Assembly (NCBI RefSeq): GCF_964204865.1
Contig: NC_135258.1
Span: forward strand, 6,873,001 to 6,937,000
From: Styela clava
Taxonomy: Eukaryota; Chordata; Ascidiacea; Stolidobranchia; Styelidae
Length of the DNA: 64,000 bases
Reading direction: 5' to 3'
Shown here: one piece after another, positions 43,695 through 55,233 of the stretch
Position numbering within the stretch: the stretch's first letter is position 1
Layout of the letters: every line of letters starts with the position of its first letter
Position numbers and translations under genes: made by a program
The notes under the pieces: generated by a model
The model's input: the letters and a program-made list of their open reading frames with translations, nothing else
What the model was told of the DNA's origin: nothing
Databases searched by the model: none

Positions 43695-44134
43695 ACAGTG
43701 CACTAAGTTATAGGTCGAAATTGATTAGATATCTGAGAAACGAATTCTGCAATCTACTGAAATATTTTTATACTTGAAGTGTGATCGATTTCAATTTATA
43801 AGCCTGCCGTAAAATGTCAAAGTTTATTTGTTTAAACATTAAATGTTTTGCAAATTATTAAACCGCCATATGTGTGCAACAAATAGTTGAAATTGATTAG
43901 CCTTCTGCGGAACGAATTCAGCAATCCCCAAACAAATTATAAGACAATTAGTTTCATAGTTTTCTATCTATGAGCCATTCGTAAAATGTCAAAGAATATT
44001 TGTTTCAACATTGAAAGATTTATGATGTATTGACCGCCATGAATGTTCGAAGCGACAGTATCTTTAGATGTCAAAATTACTTGTTTAAACATTAAAAATT
44101 TGATTTTGAGAAAGTGTGATGTGAAAGTCATACA

Positions 44135-44206
44135 TGGGGACACCCGGATTTGAATCAGGGACCTATCGATCTGCAGTCGAATGCTCTACCACTGAGCTAT
44201 ATCCCC
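44135..44206 (-). tRNA. tRNA-Cys-GCA: tRNA-Cys(GCA)-like, class B
   Basis: Starts the 3547-bp block. Confidence 0.82.
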
Positions 44207-44369
44207 ACAATCCACAACGGTCCGCTTTTTACCCCACGGGCATTAATATAGAAAACCTATTTTATCTGTTAGGAAAGAATCTCTCCTCAATTTATCAGTT
44301 CATGCTTGACAGAGTCATCAATATTGGGTTTCAAATATATGAACGAAGATTTAATCCGCGACACACAGT

Positions 44370-44441
44370 GACTCCGTGGCGCAACGGTAGCGCGTCTGAC
44401 TCCAGATCAGAAGGTTGCGTGTTCAAATCACGTCGGGGTCA
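44370..44441 (+). tRNA. tRNA-Trp-CCA: tRNA-Trp(CCA)
   Basis: Intact. Confidence 0.96.
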
Positions 44442-44688
44442 TTCCTTTATTTCCGGATCCTTGGATCAGCTTATGAACTGACCAGTTAATAAATAAACCC
44501 TTGCGAAAACGACTAATATTCAAAAATGATTTGATTTCTGAGAAATGATTTCTGCAAACTTCAAAAAGGGTATTAGAATTAAAGTGTCATCGATTTCAAT
44601 CCATTCGTTTGCCGTAGAATGTCAAAGTTTAATTGTTCGAACATTAGAAAAACTTGGTATTGAGAATGTTTGATGTGAAAGTCATAAA

Positions 44689-44760
44689 AGGGGACACCCG
44701 GATTTGAACCAGGGACCTCTCGATCTGCAGTCGAATGCTCTACCACTGAGCTATATCCCC
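44689..44760 (-). tRNA. tRNA-Cys-GCA: tRNA-Cys(GCA), class A, short 5' flank
   Basis: Intact body, T73, TTTT; doubly deleted spacer follows. Confidence 0.94.
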
Positions 44761-44881
44761 ACAGTGCACTAAGTTATAGGTCGAAATTGATTAGATATCT
44801 GAGAAACGAATTCTGCAATCTACTGAAATATTTTTATACTTGAAGTGTGATTTTGAGAAAGTGTGATGTGAAAGTCATACA

Positions 44882-44953
44882 TGGGGACACCCGGATTTGA
44901 ATCAGGGACCTATCGATCTGCAGTCGAATGCTCTACCACTGAGCTATATCCCC
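44882..44953 (-). tRNA. tRNA-Cys-GCA: tRNA-Cys(GCA)-like, class B
   Basis: Class B body; 5' flank 'acaatcaacaacgg'. Confidence 0.82.
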
Positions 44954-45116
44954 ACAATCAACAACGGTCCGCTTTTTACCCCACGGGCATTAATATAGAA
45001 AACCTATTTTATCTGTTAGGAAAGAATCTCTCCTCAATTTATCAGTTCATGCTTGACAGAGTCATCAATATTGGGTTTCAAATATATGAACGAAGATTTA
45101 ATCCGCGACACACAGT

Positions 45117-45188
45117 GACTCCGTGGCGCAACGGTAGCGCGTCTGACTCCAGATCAGAAGGTTGCGTGTTCAAATCACGTCGGGGTCA
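45117..45188 (+). tRNA. tRNA-Trp-CCA: tRNA-Trp(CCA)
   Basis: Intact. Confidence 0.96.
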
Positions 45189-45435
45189 TTCCTTTATTTC
45201 CGGATCCTTGGATCAGCTTATGAACTGACCAGTTAATAAATAAACCCTTGCGAAAACGACTAATATTCAAAAATGATTTGATTTCTGAGAAATGATTTCT
45301 GCAAACTTCAAAAAGGGTATTAGAATTAAAGTGTCATCGATTTCAATCCATTCGTTTGCCGTAGAATGTCAAAGTTTAATTGTTCGAACATTAGAAAAAC
45401 TTGGTATTGAGAATGTTTGATGTGAAAGTCATAAA

Positions 45436-45507
45436 AGGGGACACCCGGATTTGAACCAGGGACCTCTCGATCTGCAGTCGAATGCTCTACCACTGAGCTA
45501 TATCCCC
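45436..45507 (-). tRNA. tRNA-Cys-GCA: tRNA-Cys(GCA), class A, short 5' flank
   Basis: Intact body, T73, TTTT. Confidence 0.94.
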
Positions 45508-45946
45508 ACAGTGCACTAAGTTATAGGTCGAAATTGATTAGATATCTGAGAAACGAATTCTGCAATCTACTGAAATATTTTTATACTTGAAGTGTGATCG
45601 ATTTCAATTTATAAGCCTGCCGTAAAATGTCAAAGTTTATTTGTTTAAACATTAAATGTTTTGCAAATTATTAACCGCCATATGTGTGCAACAAATAGTT
45701 GAAATTGATTAGCCTTCTGCGGAACGAATTCAGCAATCCCCAAACAAATTATAAGACAATTAGTTTCATAGTTTTCTATCTATGAGCCTGTCGTAAAATG
45801 TCAAAGAATATTTGTTTCAACATTGAAAGATTTATGATGTATTGACCGCCATGAATGTTCGAAGCGACAGTATCTTTAGATGTCAAAATTACTTGTTTAA
45901 ACATTAAAAATTTGATTTTGAGAAAGTGTGATGTGAAAGTCATACA

Positions 45947-46018
45947 TGGGGACACCCGGATTTGAATCAGGGACCTATCGATCTGCAGTCGAATGCTCTA
46001 CCACTGAGCTATATCCCC
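45947..46018 (-). tRNA. tRNA-Cys-GCA: tRNA-Cys(GCA)-like, class B body with class A 5' flank
   Basis: Same recombinant type as 24086. Confidence 0.82.
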
Positions 46019-46616
46019 ACATTGCACTACGGGTTCTATATTTGAATAATATACATAACAAGCCCTTGGGCATTGTTTAAAGTAATTAACAATCGTTTGT
46101 TTAAAACAGGTCTCAATTAACATCTATTAAATTTAATTGATGAAATATCACAATTTCATATCCGTGGTTCAGATAGTTATAGCCACTAAGTTATAGGTCG
46201 AAATTGATTAGATATCTGAGAAACGAATTCTGCAATCTACTGAAATATTTTTATACTTGAAGTGTGATCGATTTCAATTTATAAGCCTGCCGTAAAATGT
46301 CAAAGTTTATTTGTTTGGACATTAAATGTTTTGCAAATTATTAACCGCCATATGTGTGCAACAAATAGTTGAAATTGATTAGCCTTCTGCGGAACGAATT
46401 CAGCAATCCCCAAACAAATTATAAGACAATTAGTTTCATAGTTTTCTATCTATGAGCCTGTCGCAAAATGTCAAAGAATATTTGTTTCAACATTGAAAGA
46501 TTTATGATGTATTGACCGCCATGAATGTTCGAAGCGACAGAATCTTTAGATGTCAAAATTACTTGTTGAAACATTAAAAATTTGATTTTGAGAAAGTGTG
46601 ATGTGAAAGTCATACA

Positions 46617-46688
46617 TGGGGACACCCGGATTTGAATCAGGGACCTATCGATCTGCAGTCGAATGCTCTACCACTGAGCTATATCCCC
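46617..46688 (-). tRNA. tRNA-Cys-GCA: tRNA-Cys(GCA)-like, class B
   Basis: Class B body unchanged. Confidence 0.82.
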
Positions 46689-46851
46689 ACAATCCACAAC
46701 GGTCCGCTTTTTACCCCACGGGCATTAATATAGAAAACCTATTTTATCTGTTAGGAAAGAATCTCTCCTCAATTTATCAGTTCATGCTTGACACAGTCAT
46801 CAATATTGGGTTTCAAATATATGAACGAAGATTTAATCCGCGACACACAGT

Positions 46852-46923
46852 GACTCCGTGGCGCAACGGTAGCGCGTCTGACTCCAGATCAGAAGGTTGC
46901 GTGTTCAAATCACGTCGGGGTCA
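46852..46923 (+). tRNA. tRNA-Trp-CCA: tRNA-Trp(CCA)
   Basis: Intact. The 3547-bp copy at 50399 is TCA. Confidence 0.96.
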
Positions 46924-47170
46924 TTCCTTTATTTCCGGATCCTTGGATCACCTTATGAACTGACCAGTTAATAAATAAACCCTTGCGAAAACGACTAATA
47001 TTCAAAAATGATTTGATTTCTGAGAAATGATTTCTGCAAACTTCAAAAAGGGTATTAGAATTAAAGTGTCATCGATTTCAATCCATTCGTTTGCCGTAGA
47101 ATGTCAAAGTTTAATTGTTCGAACATTAGAAAAACTTGGTATTGAGAATGTTTGATGTGAAAGTCATAAA

Positions 47171-47242
47171 AGGGGACACCCGGATTTGAACCAGGGACCT
47201 CTCGATCTGCAGTCGAATGCTCTACCACTGAGCTATATCCCC
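47171..47242 (-). tRNA. tRNA-Cys-GCA: tRNA-Cys(GCA), class A, short 5' flank
   Basis: Intact body, T73, TTTT. Confidence 0.94.
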
Positions 47243-47681
47243 ACAGTGCACTAAGTTATAGGTCGAAATTGATTAGATATCTGAGAAACGAATTCTGCAA
47301 TCTACTGAAATATTTTTATACTTGAAGTGTGATCGATTTCAATTTATAAGCCTGCCGTAAAATGTCAAAGTTTATTTGTTTAAACATTAAATGTTTTGCA
47401 AATTATTAACCGCCATATGTGTGCAACAAATAGTTGAAATTGATTAGCCTTCTGCGGAACGAATTCAGCAATCCCCAAACAAATTATAAGACAATTAGTT
47501 TCATAGTTTTCTATCTATGAGCCTGTCGTAAAATGTCAAAGAATATTTGTTTCAACATTGAAAGATTTATGATGTATTGACCGCCATGAATGTTCGAAGC
47601 GACAGTATCTTTAGATGTCAAAATTACTTGTTTAAACATTAAAAATTTGATTTTGAGAAAGTGTGATGTGAAAGTCATACA

Positions 47682-47753
47682 TGGGGACACCCGGATTTGA
47701 ATCAGGGACCTATCGATCTGCAGTCGAATGCTCTACCACTGAGCTATATCCCC
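47682..47753 (-). tRNA. tRNA-Cys-GCA: tRNA-Cys(GCA)-like, class B
   Basis: 3547-bp copy of 44135. Confidence 0.82.
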
Positions 47754-47916
47754 ACAATCCACAACGGTCCGCTTTTTACCCCACGGGCATTAATATAGAA
47801 AACCTATTTTATCTGTTAGGAAAGAATCTCTCCTCAATTTATCAGTTCATGCTTGACAGAGTCATCAATATTGGGTTTCAAATATATGAACGAAGATTTA
47901 ATCCGCGACACACAGT

Positions 47917-47988
47917 GACTCCGTGGCGCAACGGTAGCGCGTCTGACTCCAGATCAGAAGGTTGCGTGTTCAAATCACGTCGGGGTCA
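47917..47988 (+). tRNA. tRNA-Trp-CCA: tRNA-Trp(CCA)
   Basis: Copy of 44370. Confidence 0.96.
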
Positions 47989-48235
47989 TTCCTTTATTTC
48001 CGGATCCTTGGATCAGCTTATGAACTGACCAGTTAATAAATAAACCCTTGCGAAAACGACTAATATTCAAAAATGATTTGATTTCTGAGAAATGATTTCT
48101 GCAAACTTCAAAAAGGGTATTAGAATTAAAGTGTCATCGATTTCAATCCATTCGTTTGCCGTAGAATGTCAAAGTTTAATTGTTCGAACATTAGAAAAAC
48201 TTGGTATTGAGAATGTTTGATGTGAAAGTCATAAA

Positions 48236-48307
48236 AGGGGACACCCGGATTTGAACCAGGGACCTCTCGATCTGCAGTCGAATGCTCTACCACTGAGCTA
48301 TATCCCC
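48236..48307 (-). tRNA. tRNA-Cys-GCA: tRNA-Cys(GCA), class A, short 5' flank
   Basis: Copy of 44689. Confidence 0.94.
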
Positions 48308-48428
48308 ACAGTGCACTAAGTTATAGGTCGAAATTGATTAGATATCTGAGAAACGAATTCTGCAATCTACTGAAATATTTTTATACTTGAAGTGTGATTT
48401 TGAGAAAGTGTGATGTGAAAGTCATACA

Positions 48429-48500
48429 TGGGGACACCCGGATTTGAATCAGGGACCTATCGATCTGCAGTCGAATGCTCTACCACTGAGCTATATCCCC
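48429..48500 (-). tRNA. tRNA-Cys-GCA: tRNA-Cys(GCA)-like, class B
   Basis: Copy of 44882. Confidence 0.82.
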
Positions 48501-48663
48501 ACAATCAACAACGGTCCGCTTTTTACCCCACGGGCATTAATATAGAAAACCTATTTTATCTGTTAGGAAAGAATCTCTCCTCAATTTATCAGTTCATGCT
48601 TGACAGAGTCATCAATATTGGGTTTCAAATATATGAACGAAGATTTAATCCGCGACACACAGT

Positions 48664-48735
48664 GACTCCGTGGCGCAACGGTAGCGCGTCTGACTCCAGA
48701 TCAGAAGGTTGCGTGTTCAAATCACGTCGGGGTCA
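48664..48735 (+). tRNA. tRNA-Trp-CCA: tRNA-Trp(CCA)
   Basis: Copy of 45117. Confidence 0.96.
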
Positions 48736-48982
48736 TTCCTTTATTTCCGGATCCTTGGATCAGCTTATGAACTGACCAGTTAATAAATAAACCCTTGCGA
48801 AAACGACTAATATTCAAAAATGATTTGATTTCTGAGAAATGATTTCTGCAAACTTCAAAAAGTGTATTAGAATTAAAGTGTCATCGATTTCAATCCATTC
48901 GTTTGCCGTAAAATGTCAAAGTTTAATTGTTCGAACATTAGAAAAACTTGGTATTGAGAATGTTTGATGTGAAAGTCATAAA

Positions 48983-49054
48983 AGGGGACACCCGGATTTG
49001 AACCAGGGACCTCTCGATCTGCAGTCGAATGCTCTACCACTGAGCTACATCCCC
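48983..49054 (-). tRNA. tRNA-Cys-GCA: tRNA-Cys(GCA), class A, A7G, short 5' flank
   Basis: Copy of 45436 with a new G7-U66 wobble; T73, TTTT. Confidence 0.92.
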
Positions 49055-49493
49055 ACAGTGCACCAAGTTATAGGTCGAAATTGATTAGATATCTGAGAAA
49101 CGAATTGTGCAATCTACTGAAAAATTTTTATACTTGAAGTGTGATCGATTTCAATTTATAAGCCTGCCGTAAAATGTCAAAGTTTATTTGTTTAAACATT
49201 AAATGTTTTGCAAATTATTAACCGCCATATGTGTGCAACAAATAGTTGAAATTGATTAGCCTTCTGCGGAACGAATTCAGCAATCCCCAAACAAATTATA
49301 AGACAATTAGTTTCATAGTTTTCTATCTATGAGCCTGTCGTAAAATGTCAAAGAATATTTGTTTCAACATTGAAAGATTTATGATGTATTGACCGCCATG
49401 AATGTTCGAAGCGACAGTATCTTTAGATGTCAAAATTACTTGTTTAAACATTAAAAATTTGATTTTGAGAAAGTGTGATGTGAAAGTCATACA

Positions 49494-49565
49494 TGGGGAC
49501 ACCCGGATTTGAATCAGGGACCTATCGATCTGCAGTCGAATGCTCTACCACTGAGCTATATCCCC
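49494..49565 (-). tRNA. tRNA-Cys-GCA: tRNA-Cys(GCA)-like, class B body with class A 5' flank
   Basis: Copy of 45947. Confidence 0.82.
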
Positions 49566-50163
49566 ACATTGCACTACGGGTTCTATATTTGAATAATATA
49601 CATAACAAGCCCTTGGGCATTGTTTAAAGTAATTAACAATCGTTTGTTTAAAACAGGTCACAATTAACATCTATTAAATTTAATTGATGAAATATCACAA
49701 TTTCATAGCCGTGGTTCAGATAGTTATAGCCACTAAGTTATAGGTCGAAATTGATTAGATATCTGAGAAACGAATTCTGCAATCTACTGAAATATTTTTA
49801 TACTTGAAGTATGATCGATTTCAATTTATAAGCCTGCCGTAAAATGTCAAAGTTTATTTGTTTGGACATTAAATGTTTTGCAAATTATTAACCGCCATAT
49901 GTGTGCAACAAATAGTTGAAATTGATTAGCCTTCTGCGGAACGAATTCAGCAATCCCCAAACAAATTATAAGACAATTAGTTTCATAGTTTTCTATCTAT
50001 GAGCCTGTCGCAAAATGTCAAAGAATATTTGTTTCAACATTGAAAGATTTATGATGTATTGACCGCCATGAATGTTCGAAGCGACAGAATCTTTAGATGT
50101 CAAAATTACTTGTTGAAACATTAAAAATTTGATTTTGAGAAAGTGTGATGTGAAAGTCATACA

Positions 50164-50235
50164 TGGGGACACCCGGATTTGAATCAGGGACCTATCGATC
50201 TGCAGTCGAATGCTCTACCACTGAGCTATATCCCC
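50164..50235 (-). tRNA. tRNA-Cys-GCA: tRNA-Cys(GCA)-like, class B
   Basis: Copy of both 46617 (3547 bp) and 34303 (15861 bp); the two duplications meet here. Confidence 0.82.
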
Positions 50236-50398
50236 ACAATCCACAACGGTCCGCTTTTTACCCCACGGGCATTAATATAGAAAACCTATTTTATCTGTTA
50301 GGAAAGAATCTCTCTTCAATTTATCAGTTCATGCTTGACAGAGTCATCAATATTGGGTTTCAAATATATGAACGAAGATTTAATCCGCGACACACAGT

Positions 50399-50470
50399 GA
50401 CTCCGTGGCGCAACGGTAGCGCGTCTGACTTCAGATCAGAAGGTTGCGTGTTCAAATCACGTCGGGGTCA
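50399..50470 (+). tRNA. tRNA-Trp body with anticodon TCA (opal-reading)
   Basis: Matches 34538 at offset 15861; UCA is the only change from the reference. Confidence 0.94.
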
Positions 50471-50716
50471 TTCCTTTATTTCCGGATCCTTGAATCAGCT
50501 TATGAACTGACCAGTTAATAAATAAACCCTTGCGAAAACGACTAATATTCAAAAATGATTTGATTTCTGAGAAATGATTTCTGCAAACTTCAAAAAGGGT
50601 ATTAGAATTAAAGTGTCATCGATTTCAATCCATTGGTTTGCCGTATAATGTCAAAGTTTAATTGTTCGAACATTAAAATACTTAATATTGAGAATGTTCG
50701 ATGTGAAAGTCATAAA

Positions 50717-50788
50717 TGGGGGCACCCGGATTTGAACCAGGGACCTCTCGATCTGCAGTCGAATGCTCTACCACTGAGATATATCCCC
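50717..50788 (-). tRNA. tRNA-Cys-GCA: tRNA-Cys(GCA)-like, class C
   Basis: A73, C68, U10; copy of 34856. Confidence 0.75.
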
Positions 50789-51148
50789 ACAGTGCACTAC
50801 GGGTTCTATATATAAATAATATACATAACACGGCCTTGGGCATTGTTTAAAGTAATTAACAATCGTTTGTTTAAAACAGGTCTCAATTTACATCTATTAA
50901 ATTTAATTGATGAAATACCAATACTTCATAGCCGTGGTTCAGATAGTTATAGCCACTAAGTTATAGGTCGAAATTGATTAGATATCTGAGAAACGAATTC
51001 TGCAATCTACTGAAATATTTTTATACTTGAAGTGTGATCGATTTCAATTTATAAGCCTGCCGTAAAATGTCAATGTTTATTTGAAAGTAAGAGTCATCAA
51101 TATTGGGTTTCAAATATATGAACGAAGATTTAATCCGCGACACACAAT

Positions 51149-51220
51149 GACTCCGTGGCGCAACGGTAGCGCGTCTGACCCCAGATCAGAAGATTGCGTG
51201 TTCAAATCACGTCGGGGTCA
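51149..51220 (+). tRNA. tRNA-Trp(CCA) with C33
   Basis: C33 and G46A, D-loop normal; copy of 35288. Confidence 0.87.
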
Positions 51221-51467
51221 TTCCTTTAGTTCCGGATCCTTGAATCAGCTTATGTACTGACCAGTTAATAAATAAACCCTTGCGAAAACGACTAATATTC
51301 AAAAATGATTTGATTTCTGAAAAATGATTTCTGCAAACTTCAAAAAGGGTATTAGAATTAAAGTGTCATCGATTTCAATCCATTCGTTTGCCGTAGAATG
51401 TCAAAGTTTAATTGTTCGAACATTAGAAATACTTGGTATTGAGAATGTTTGATGTGAAAGTCATAAA

Positions 51468-51539
51468 AGGGGACACCCGGATTTGAACCAGGGACCTCTC
51501 GATCTGCAGTCGAATGCTCTACCACTGAGCTATATCCCC
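51468..51539 (-). tRNA. tRNA-Cys-GCA: tRNA-Cys(GCA), class A
   Basis: Copy of 35607, intact. Confidence 0.96.
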
Positions 51540-52137
51540 ACAGTGCACTACGGGTTCTATATTTAAATAATATACATAACACGGCCTTGGGCATTGTTCA
51601 AAGTAATTAACAATCGTTTGTTTAAAACAGGTCTCAATTAACATCTATTAAATTTAATTGATGAAATATCACTATTTCATAGCCGTGGTTCAGATAGTTA
51701 TAGCCACTAAGTTATAGGTCGAAATTGATTAGATATATGAGAATCGATTTCTGCAATCTACTGAAATATTTTTATACTTGAAGTGTGATCGATTTCAATT
51801 TATAAGCCTGTCGTAAAATGTCAAAGTTTATTTGTTTAAACATTAAATGTTTTACAAAATATTACCCGTCATATGTGTGCAACATATATTTGAAATTGAT
51901 TAGCCTTCCGCGGAACGAATTCAGCAATCCCCAAACAAATTATAAGACAATTAGTGTCATAGTTTTCTATCTATGAGCCTGTCGCAAAATGTCAAAGAAT
52001 ATTTGTTTCAACATTGAAAGATTTATGATGTATTGACCGCCATGAATGTTCGAAACGACAGAATCTTTAGATGTCAAAATTACTTGTTGAAACATTAAAA
52101 ATTTGATTTTGAGAAAGTGTGATGTGAATGTCATACA

Positions 52138-52209
52138 TGGGGACAACCGGATTTGAATCAGGGACCTATCGATCTGCAGTCGAATGCTCTACCACTGAGC
52201 TATATCCCC
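52138..52209 (-). tRNA. tRNA-Cys-GCA: tRNA-Cys(GCA)-like, class B, G65T
   Basis: Plus 'ggggacaaccgg': loses the C49-G65 pair in addition to the class B defects. Confidence 0.75.
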
Positions 52210-52372
52210 ACAATCCACAACGGTCCGCTTTTTACCCCACGGGCATTAATATAGAAAACCTATTTTATCTGTTCGGAAAGATTCTCTCCTCAATTTATCA
52301 GTTCATGCTTGACAGAGTCATCAATATTGGGTTTCAAATATATGAACGAAGATTTGATCCGCGACACACAGT

Positions 52373-52444
52373 GACTCCGTGGCGCAACGGTAGCGCGTCT
52401 GACTCCAGATCAGAAGGTTGCGTGTTCAAATCACGTCGGGGTCA
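52373..52444 (+). tRNA. tRNA-Trp-CCA: tRNA-Trp(CCA)
   Basis: Intact; copy of 36512. Confidence 0.96.
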
Positions 52445-52691
52445 TTCCTTTATTTCCGGATCCTTGAATCAGCTTATGAACTGACCAGTTAATAAATAAA
52501 CCCTTGCGAAAACGACTAATATTCAAAAATGATTTGATTTCTGAGAAATGATTTCTGCAAACTTCAAAAAGGGTATCAGAATTAAAGTGTCATCAATTTC
52601 AATCCATTGGTTTGCCGTAGAATGTCAAAGTTTAATTGTTCGAACATTAGAAAGACTTGGTATTGAGAATGTTTGATGTGAAAGTCATGAA

Positions 52692-52763
52692 AGGGGACAC
52701 CCGGATTTGAACCAGGGACCTCTAGATCTGCAGTCGAATGCTCTACCACTGAGCTATATCCCC
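52692..52763 (-). tRNA. tRNA-Cys-GCA: tRNA-Cys(GCA), class A, G41T, weakened terminator
   Basis: C29-U41 clash in the anticodon stem; TTTC after the gene. Confidence 0.83.
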
Positions 52764-53361
52764 ACAGTGCACTACGGGTTCTATATTTAAATAATATACA
52801 TAACACGCCTTTGGGCATTGTTTAAAGTAATTAACAATCGTTTGTTTAAAACAGGTCTCAATTAACATCTATTAAATTTAATTGATGAAATATCACAATT
52901 TCATAGCCGTGGTTCAGATAGTTATAGCCACTAAGTTATAGGTCGAAATTGATTAGATATCTGAGAAAAGAATTCTGCAATCTACTGAAATATTTTTATA
53001 CTTGAAGTGTGATCGATTTCAATTTATAAGCCTGCCGTAAAATGTCAAAGTTTATTTGTTTAAACATTAAATGTTTTGCAAATTATTAACCGCCATATGT
53101 GCGCAACAAATAGTTGAAATTGATTAGCCTTCTGCGGAACGAATTCAGCAATCCCCAAACAAATTATAAGACAATTAGTTTCCTAGTTTTCTATCTATGA
53201 GCCTGTCGTAAAATGTCAAAGAATATTTGTTTCAACATTGAAAGATTTATGATGTATTGACCGCCATGAATGTTCGAAGCGACAGAATCTTTAGATGTCA
53301 AAATTACTTGTTGAAACATTAAAAATTTGATTTTGAGAAAGTGTGATGTGAAAGTCATACA

Positions 53362-53423
53362 TGGGGACACCCGGATTTGAACCAGGGACCTCTCGATCTG
53401 CAGTCGAATGCTCTACCACTGAG
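53362..53423 (-). pseudogene. Truncated tRNA-Cys (class A body, A73)
   Basis: 3' part and anticodon arm intact, but after 'ccactgag' the sequence jumps to 'atatctgagaaacg' of the spacer, removing the 5' acceptor strand. Confidence 0.92.
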
Positions 53424-53775
53424 ATATCTGAGAAACGAATTCTGCAATCTACTGAAATACAAAGTTTATTTGTTTAAACATTAAATGTTTTACAAAATAT
53501 TACCCGCCATATGTGTGCAACAAATAGTTGAAATTGATTAGCCTTCTGCGGAACGAATTCAGCAATCCCAAAACAAATTATAAGACAATTAGTGTCATAG
53601 TTTTCTATCTATGAGCCTGTCGCAAAATGTCAAAGAATATTTGTTTCAACATTGAAAGATTTATAATGTATTGACCGCCATGAATGTTCGAAACGACAGA
53701 ATCTTTAGATGTCAAAATTACTTGTTGAAACATTAAAAATTTGATTTTGAGAAAGTGTGATGTGAAAGTCATACA
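53424..53775. other. Rearranged spacer
   Basis: 352 bp: spacer fragment, a second deletion at 'actgaaatacaaagtttattt', then the normal left flank of class B. No gene. Confidence 0.7.
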
Positions 53776-53847
53776 TGGGGACACCCGGATTTGAATCAGG
53801 GACCTATCGATCTGCAGTCGAATGCTCTACCACTGAGCTATATCCCC
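53776..53847 (-). tRNA. tRNA-Cys-GCA: tRNA-Cys(GCA)-like, class B
   Basis: Class B body unchanged. Confidence 0.82.
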
Positions 53848-54010
53848 ACAATCCACAACGGTCCGCTTTTTACCCCACGGGCATTAATATAGAAAACCTA
53901 TTTTATCTGTTCGTAAAGATTCTCTCCTCAATTTATCAGTTCATGCTTGACAGAGTCATCAATATTGGGTTTCAAATATATGAACGAAGATTTAAACCGC
54001 AACACACAGT

Positions 54011-54082
54011 GACTCCGTGGCGCAACGGTAGCGCGTCTGACTCCAGATCAGAAGGTTGCGTGTTCAAATCACGTCGGGGTCA
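54011..54082 (+). tRNA. tRNA-Trp-CCA: tRNA-Trp(CCA)
   Basis: Intact; upstream 'aaaccgcaacacacag'. Confidence 0.96.
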
Positions 54083-54329
54083 TTCCTTTATTTCCGGATC
54101 CTTGAATCATCTTATGAACTGACCAGTGAATAAATAAACCCTTGCGAAAACGACTAATATTCAAAAATGATTTGATTTCTGAGAAATGATTTCTGCAAAC
54201 TTCAAAAAGGGTATCAGAATTAAAGTGTCATCGATTTCAATCCATTGGTTTGCCGTTGAATGTCAAAGTTTAATTGTTCGAACATTAGAAATACTTGGTA
54301 TTGAGAATGTTTGATGTGAAAGTCATAAA

Positions 54330-54400
54330 AGGGGACACCCGGATTTGAACCAGGGACCTCTCGATCTGCAGTCGAATGCTCTACCACTAACTATATCCCC
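54330..54400 (-). pseudogene. tRNA-Cys class A with broken D-stem
   Basis: Plus 'ccactaactatat' instead of 'ccactgagctatat': D-stem and A-box destroyed (one base lost, others changed). T73 and TTTT remain. Confidence 0.88.
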
Positions 54401-54998
54401 ACAGTGCACTACGGGTTCTATATTTAAATAATATACATAACACGGGCTTGGGCATTGTTTAAAGTAATTAACAATCGTTTGTTTAAAACAGGTCTCAATT
54501 AACATCTATTAAATTTAATTCATGAAATATCACAATTTCATAGCCGTGGTTCAGATAGTTATAGCCACTAAGTTATAGGTCGAAATTGATTAGATATCTG
54601 AGAAACGAATTCTGCAATCTACTGAAATATTTTTATACTTGAAGTGAGATCGATTTCAGTTTATAAGCCTGTCGTAAAATGTCAAAGTTTATTTGTTTAA
54701 ACATTAAATGTTTTACAAAATATTACCCGCCATATGTGTCAAACAAATAGTTGAAATTGATTAGCCTTCTGCGGAACGAATTCAGCAATCCCCAAACAAA
54801 TTATAAGACAATTAGTGTCATAGTTTTCTATCTATGAGCCTGTCGCAAAATGTCAAAGAATATTTGTTTCAACATTGAAAGATTTATGATGTATTGACCG
54901 CCATGAATGTTCGAAACGACAGAATCTTTAGATGTCAAAATTACTTGTTGAAACATTAAAAATTTGATTTTGAGAAAGTGTGATGTGAAAGTCATACA

Positions 54999-55070
54999 TG
55001 GGGACACCCGGATTTGAATCAGGGACCTATCGATCTGCAGTCGAATGCTCTACCACTGAGCTATATCCCC
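54999..55070 (-). tRNA. tRNA-Cys-GCA: tRNA-Cys(GCA)-like, class B
   Basis: Class B body; 5' flank 'acagtccacaacgg'. Confidence 0.82.
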
Positions 55071-55233
55071 ACAGTCCACAACGGTCCGCTTTTTACCCCA
55101 CGGGCATTAATATAGAAAACCTATTTTATCTGTTCGGAAAGATTCTCTCCTCAATTTATCAGTCCATGCTTGACAGAGTCATCAATATTGGGTTTCAAAT
55201 ATATGAACGAAGATTTAAACCGCGACACACAGT

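Larger units (their letters stand above)
44135..51228. repeat. 3547-bp tandem blocks (two)
   Basis: 44135-46688 and following recur at 47682-50235; after about 50235 the copy continues as the 34.3-kb type instead. Confidence 0.88.
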
